This document shows, piece by piece, positions 5,865 to 7,841 of a stretch of 7,841 nucleotides of DNA (its first letter is position 1; each line of letters begins with the position of its first letter). This stretch comes from Candidatus Altimarinota bacterium (GTDB lineage: Bacteria; Patescibacteriota; Gracilibacteria; UBA1369; LOWO2-01-FULL-3): contig JAOZTS010000050.1 of assembly GCA_029939035.1 (NCBI GenBank), positions 1 through 7,841 on the forward strand, read 5' to 3'. Under the pieces are notes generated by a model. That model was not told where the DNA came from. It ran no database searches and saw nothing but the letters and a program-made list of their open reading frames with translations. The translations under genes were made by a program, and so were the position numbers.

Positions 5865-6041
5865 TTATTTTTTGGAATATATGATATATTCAATCACCAA
5901 TGTGAATAGGGGAAATAAAGTACTCAAAACAATAGAAGTATCTTTTCCAATATTGGTTGTTCCAAGAATAAAAAATACAATCAATCCTAAAGTGAGTGCT
6001 TGTAATATCCCAAAGATGTAAAAAATGTTTTTGTTTTGCAT
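5865..6041 (-). CDS. Small two-helix membrane protein (58 aa)
   Basis: This gene is below common ORF length limits. ATG at 6041 and TAA at 5867-5865 enclose 58 codons starting MQNKNIFYIFGILQALTLGL and ending EYIIYSKK. Two hydrophobic helices (about 6-27 and 37-55) are separated by a short polar loop (TTNIGKDTS), and both ends are lysine-bearing, so both termini should be cytoplasmic. I do not recognise a family. It is the only open frame filling the space between two attC-like elements: the ATG is 22 bp after the core of one, and the stop is followed by the other. That is exactly the layout of a one-gene integron cassette. No Shine-Dalgarno sequence is present. Confidence 0.6.
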   Translation of the reverse strand: MQNKNIFYIFGILQALTLGLIVFFILGTTNIGKDTSIVLSTLFPLFTLVIEYIIYSKK

Positions 6042-6063
6042 GGTGTTAGATTATTTAATTGAT

Positions 6064-6140
6064 ATATAACGTTTAGTATATGCGATGTTTTGCGGAACGT
6101 AGAGGAGCAAAATATGGGAGAGCGAAGTGCAACGTTTCCT
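6064..6140 (-). repeat. Degenerate attC-like element
   Basis: On the minus strand the right end is GTTATAT (6070-6064), close to the GTTATAC core of the next element, and the left end AGGAAAC (6140-6134) could be the partner core. The two ends share AACGTT. Inside, ATGTTTTGC pairs with GCAAAATAT around a 13-nt loop with one mismatch. The outer 9-nt boxes do not pair well, unlike the two good elements, so this site is probably decayed or a hybrid. Its position, 8 bp after the stop of the DUF2726 gene and 22 bp before the 58-aa gene, fits a cassette boundary. Confidence 0.4.
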
Positions 6141-6148
6141 TGAGTAAT

Positions 6149-6658
6149 TTAATGATTTTTGGTCGGCACCAATAATTCGGTTATTTTATTTTTTACTTCT
6201 TCAAAATTTATATTTTTCTGATGTTTGATATGAAGACTTTTTATTCCTGCTGATTCCAACACCCTATTTACAAATGCATCTCTTTTCTGCCTATCACTTC
6301 TATTATGAGTTTTTCCATCATATTCAATGGCAACTATAGGTTTTAAATATTGTCTTTCAAAGATGACAAAATCAATCGTTTTTCTATTTATCTTATTTTG
6401 ATAAGTCCAAAATTTTTTTCTTGAAGAACTTGTTTTTACAACATTGCTCAATACAATTTGTGGGAAAACAACATATTCAGCAGGAGTAATTTGTTGCAAA
6501 CTTTCAAAAAACTTTCTCTCTGGCGTATTCAGTAAAAAATCCTTTCTTTTAAATGGTAAAGTCTTCTCTTCCTGTTGAAGAAAAATAGAAATTTTATCCT
6601 TAAAAAAATAAAATAAAATTCCGAGAATTATGACGATCATTAACAGTAAAAATTCCAT
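6149..6658 (-). CDS. Membrane-anchored DUF2726 (nuclease-fold) protein
   Basis: Residues 3-19 are a hydrophobic anchor (FLLLMIVIILGILFYFF), which should leave the rest in the cytoplasm. Residues 40-150 match the pattern of DUF2726, a domain of the restriction-endonuclease-like superfamily: LLNTPERKFFESL, YVVFPQIVLSNVV, then NRKTIDFVIF and VAIEYDGKTHNRSDRQKRD. Asp96, Glu112 and the nearby Asp114 and Lys116 are in the arrangement expected of a PD-(D/E)xK active site, so it may cut or process nucleic acid; activity and substrate are unproven. The 169-residue length is usual for anchored versions. It lies between attC-like elements, as expected for a mobile gene cassette. DUF2726 proteins are found widely and their physiological role is not known. 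Confidence 0.85.
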   Translation of the reverse strand: MEFLLLMIVIILGILFYFFKDKISIFLQQEEKTLPFKRKDFLLNTPERKFFESLQQITPAEYVVFPQIVLSNVVKTSSSRKKFWTYQNKINRKTIDFVIFERQYLKPIVAIEYDGKTHNRSDRQKRDAFVNRVLESAGIKSLHIKHQKNINFEEVKNKITELLVPTKNH

Positions 6659-6679
6659 AAGTGTTAATTAAATTATTTC

Positions 6680-6800
6680 GTATAACGGCTGCAAACTATA
6701 CGAACTTTTTAGCAATGGTATAATAGCGCGCCAGCGCAACCATTGCAAAAAAAGTGGGTGTAGCGACAAAGGAGCGGAACCGAATAGTTTGCTGTTGTGC
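6680..6800 (-). repeat. attC-like imperfect palindrome 2
   Basis: On the minus strand: core GCACAAC (6800-6794), one spacer base, box GCAAACTAT (6792-6784), central region, box ATAGTTTGC (6699-6691), four spacer bases, core GTTATAC (6686-6680). The 9-nt boxes pair perfectly. An inner stem pairs GCAATGGT (6712-6719) with ACCATTGC (6739-6746) and extends through T and A tracts. TGGTATAATA lies at 6716-6725 on the plus strand. The GTTATAC end is close to the GTTRRRY core of integron attC sites. It starts 12 bp after the stop of the 91-aa gene and ends 21 bp before the DUF2726 ATG. Confidence 0.65.
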
Positions 6801-6812
6801 GATGTGCCACGA

Positions 6813-7088
6813 CTAGCTAAATTTGATATTTTCAGAATCTTGCAATTCATCATGGCACAATATTCTTGCTAAATATTTGGGTCCTAAAACTTTACAAACA
6901 TCATTTTTAGTGTCCTTAGTTCTAATTATAATTGTTTGATTGTCATTATCACATGTCCATTTAACTCCTCGAACAACATTGTAAAATATCGGTGCAAATG
7001 CGGGATCATCATGCATGCGTCTTCCAACATGGAATGTATTATCTTCATTAAACACACAGGTTATTTGAGAACATATTTCTGAGACCAT
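6813..7088 (-). CDS. Hypothetical protein in a cassette-like unit
   Basis: I do not recognise this protein. The ATG at 7088 gives 91 residues starting MVSEICSQITCVFNEDNTFH. A TTG at 7139 would extend it by 17 residues, but that extension runs across a core-like GTTATAC, so the ATG is preferred. There is no signal peptide or membrane helix. It contains five cysteines (6, 11, 46, 65 and 78) and a mixed strand pattern (FYNVVRGVKWTCDNDNQTIIIRTKD), suggesting a small soluble, mainly beta domain. Its stop lies 12 bp before the best attC-like element and its strand is the same as that of the other two cassette-like genes. Unknown small proteins are common in integron cassettes. Confidence 0.55.
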   Translation of the reverse strand: MVSEICSQITCVFNEDNTFHVGRRMHDDPAFAPIFYNVVRGVKWTCDNDNQTIIIRTKDTKNDVCKVLGPKYLARILCHDELQDSENIKFS

Positions 7089-7123
7089 AAATTTATTATT
7101 AAAATAGTTTGAAGTGGCATGGC

Positions 7124-7130
7124 GTATAAC
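7124..7130 (-). other. Lone attC/attI-type core-like site (GTTATAC)
   Basis: The minus strand reads GTTATACG, identical over 8 bases to the end core of the element at 6680. It lies 35 bp before the 91-aa gene, the same relative place where the other cores precede their genes. No pairing partner is visible in the 140 bp upstream, so it would be either an attI-type insertion point or the remains of a lost site. A 7-8 base match is weak evidence alone. Confidence 0.25.
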
Positions 7131-7308
7131 TTGTTTCAAGACGTAGTTTAGTGTGTTTTGGCGGCTAATGTGAAGGGGGTTTTTGTTTTTCTGGGGTTTT
7201 CTTAGGAAAATTTAATAATTTTTTAATGTTTGGTGGGTAGGGTGTGTGCATGATGAGAAGCTTGAAAAGGTACTTGAGGTTTGATGTTTGTAGCTACGTT
7301 TGTTAAAA
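7131..7308. other. Intergenic region between the cassette-like array and the toxin operon
   Basis: The minus strand is strikingly rich in A and C, and the plus strand carries long runs of G and T (7175-7200). A 28-codon minus-strand frame (7165-7251) and an 18-codon plus-strand frame (7251-7307) are too short and unsupported to call. I see no integrase gene, no attC-type palindrome and no convincing terminator here. Confidence 0.4.
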
Positions 7309-7314
7309 TATAAT
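7309..7314 (+). promoter_or_regulatory. -10 box of the toxin-antitoxin promoter
   Basis: A perfect TATAAT ends 9 nt before the ATG at 7324, so transcription would start within about 3 nt of the start codon. A -35 box is not clear; TTTGTA at 7287-7292 is a weak candidate at 16 bp. The position favours the ATG at 7324 over the in-frame TTG at 7300, which lies upstream of the expected start point. Confidence 0.5.
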
Positions 7315-7323
7315 CACAGGTCG

Positions 7324-7563
7324 ATGACGAGAAAAGAAAAGTTGTTGAAGAAGTTTTTAAGGAATCCTGAAAGTTTAAGATTTAATGAGATTGAGAAATT
7401 GTTGATAGATCTTGGGTTTAAAAAGGTGGGAATAAATGGCAGTCATTATCGTTATAAACATCAATTATCGAGGGACTTGCTAACGTTTCCTGTTCATCAC
7501 AATAATTGTAAAAGAAAATATAAAATCGAATTGGCTAAGCTAATAATAAATAAATTGTTATGA
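7324..7563 (+). CDS. hicA: HicA-like mRNA interferase toxin
   Basis: The 79-residue basic protein has the HicA layout, a small double-stranded-RNA-binding-like fold: an N-terminal helix, FNEIEKLLIDLGFKKVG (20-36), the catalytic-type NGSHYRYKH (38-46, with His41 the expected active residue), the strand LLTFPVHHNN (52-61) and a C-terminal helix. HicA toxins cut mRNA in the cytoplasm and are blocked by a partner encoded in the same operon. It is somewhat longer than minimal HicA proteins (about 60 residues) because of the N-terminal helix. The start is set by homology and by the TATAAT box just upstream; an in-frame TTG at 7300 is less likely. Its stop overlaps the next start as ATGA, the usual toxin-antitoxin coupling. 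It sits beside the cassette-like array but on the opposite strand. Confidence 0.82.
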   Translation: MTRKEKLLKKFLRNPESLRFNEIEKLLIDLGFKKVGINGSHYRYKHQLSRDLLTFPVHHNNCKRKYKIELAKLIINKLL

Positions 7564-7841
7564 AAAAATCAGAACATTACATCGTGGTAAATAACAAAAG
7601 TTATCCTTATTCAATATCTCCGTCAGACGACAAAGAAATGCCATACTTTAAGTGTAAAGCGGCGAGGATAAATCAGAAGTTTTTGTTAGAAGATATTCCA
7701 GCATTGTTGATAGATTTACCTGAAATGATCTTGGATGAAATTGAGTATAGGGCTGAACATAAGGATGTGATTCGGTTTAGGGTAACGCAGAAGGATAAAA
7801 ATATAATCATGAAAAAAGCGCAGAAAAATGGATTCAAGAGA
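7560..7841 (+). CDS. Probable antitoxin with ribbon-helix-helix-like segment (cut by window edge)
   Basis: The first 94 codons are visible and the frame is open at the window end. The protein starts MKKSEHYIVVNNKSYPYSIS and overlaps the toxin stop by 4 nt, so it is the expected antitoxin. Residues 35-62 (ARINQKFLLEDIPALLIDLPEMILDE) are probably the toxin-contacting part. From 70 on, VIRFRVTQKDKNIIMKKAQKNGFKR looks like the strand and first helix of a ribbon-helix-helix DNA-binding domain, which would let the pair repress its own promoter. The N-terminal half does not show the usual HicB pattern (an early strand pair followed by a GCxxxGxT-type turn), so it may be a different antitoxin type partnered with HicA. 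The role is inferred mainly from position. Confidence 0.65.
   Translation, partial: MKKSEHYIVVNNKSYPYSISPSDDKEMPYFKCKAARINQKFLLEDIPALLIDLPEMILDEIEYRAEHKDVIRFRVTQKDKNIIMKKAQKNGFKR

Noticed and set aside
5663..6800. The palindromes as MITEs (miniature transposons)
   Set aside because: I see no target-site duplications, and the terminal arms differ between copies, whereas MITE ends should be alike. It remains possible if more copies show shared ends.
7165..7251. 28-codon proline- and lysine-rich minus-strand frame
   Set aside because: The composition follows from the A/C-rich strand. It has no start signal, no homology I recognise, and is very short.
7251..7307. 18-codon plus-strand frame (MMRSLKRYLR...) upstream of the toxin gene
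   Set aside because: It ends before the toxin start and overlaps its promoter. A leader peptide is possible but nothing supports it.
1..7841. CRISPR array, tRNA, rRNA or riboswitch
   Set aside because: No regularly spaced direct repeats, no tRNA-like clover-leaf with CCA-type end, no rRNA signature and no known aptamer core were seen by eye.

Overview
The window is low-GC DNA from an organism that mostly does without Shine-Dalgarno sequences. It most likely comes from a Patescibacteria/CPR-type bacterium. The evidence is compact genes with ATGA and TAATG overlaps, a small single-RRM protein, a short (394 aa) phosphoglucose isomerase clustered with a TalC-type transaldolase and a transketolase, and many small uncharacterised membrane proteins. 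The lineage is an inference: no rRNA or other phylogenetic marker is present. TGA acts as a normal stop in this window.

Left part (1-2444, all minus strand). A carbon-metabolism operon runs transaldolase, glucose-6-phosphate isomerase, transketolase (the last cut by the window edge), with a 4-nt overlap and a 1-nt gap between genes. It joins the non-oxidative pentose phosphate pathway to upper glycolysis. Upstream lies an RRM RNA-binding protein, followed by a GC-rich repeat patch and a strong terminator-like hairpin that ends only 16 nt before the transaldolase ATG.

Middle part (2445-5630). A plus-strand five-helix membrane protein of unknown function overlaps the tail of a minus-strand lipoprotein. 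A minus-strand series of five tightly packed genes follows: a zinc-motif membrane protein (5630), two small membrane proteins, a five-helix protein with an outside domain, and a small soluble protein (ending at 3454). It looks like an uncharacterised envelope operon.

Right-centre part (5650-7140), the most unusual region. Three minus-strand genes (91 aa unknown, 169 aa membrane-anchored DUF2726 nuclease-like protein, and a 58 aa two-helix protein below the usual ORF length cut-off) are each followed by an imperfect palindrome. Two of the palindromes (5663-5815 and 6680-6800) share one architecture: 7-nt core, 4-nt spacer, 9-nt box, an internal stem carrying TGGTATAATA, 9-nt box, 1-nt spacer, 7-nt core. 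The boxes themselves differ in sequence but keep pairing. This resembles integron attC sites and a gene-cassette array, read from 7130 down to 5630. A third site (6064-6140) looks degenerate, and a lone core-like GTTATAC sits just before the first cassette. No integrase lies in the window.

Right end (7300-7841, plus strand). A HicA-like toxin gene overlaps by 4 nt a gene, cut by the window edge, whose product carries a ribbon-helix-helix-like segment. They form a probable toxin-antitoxin pair next to the cassette-like array.
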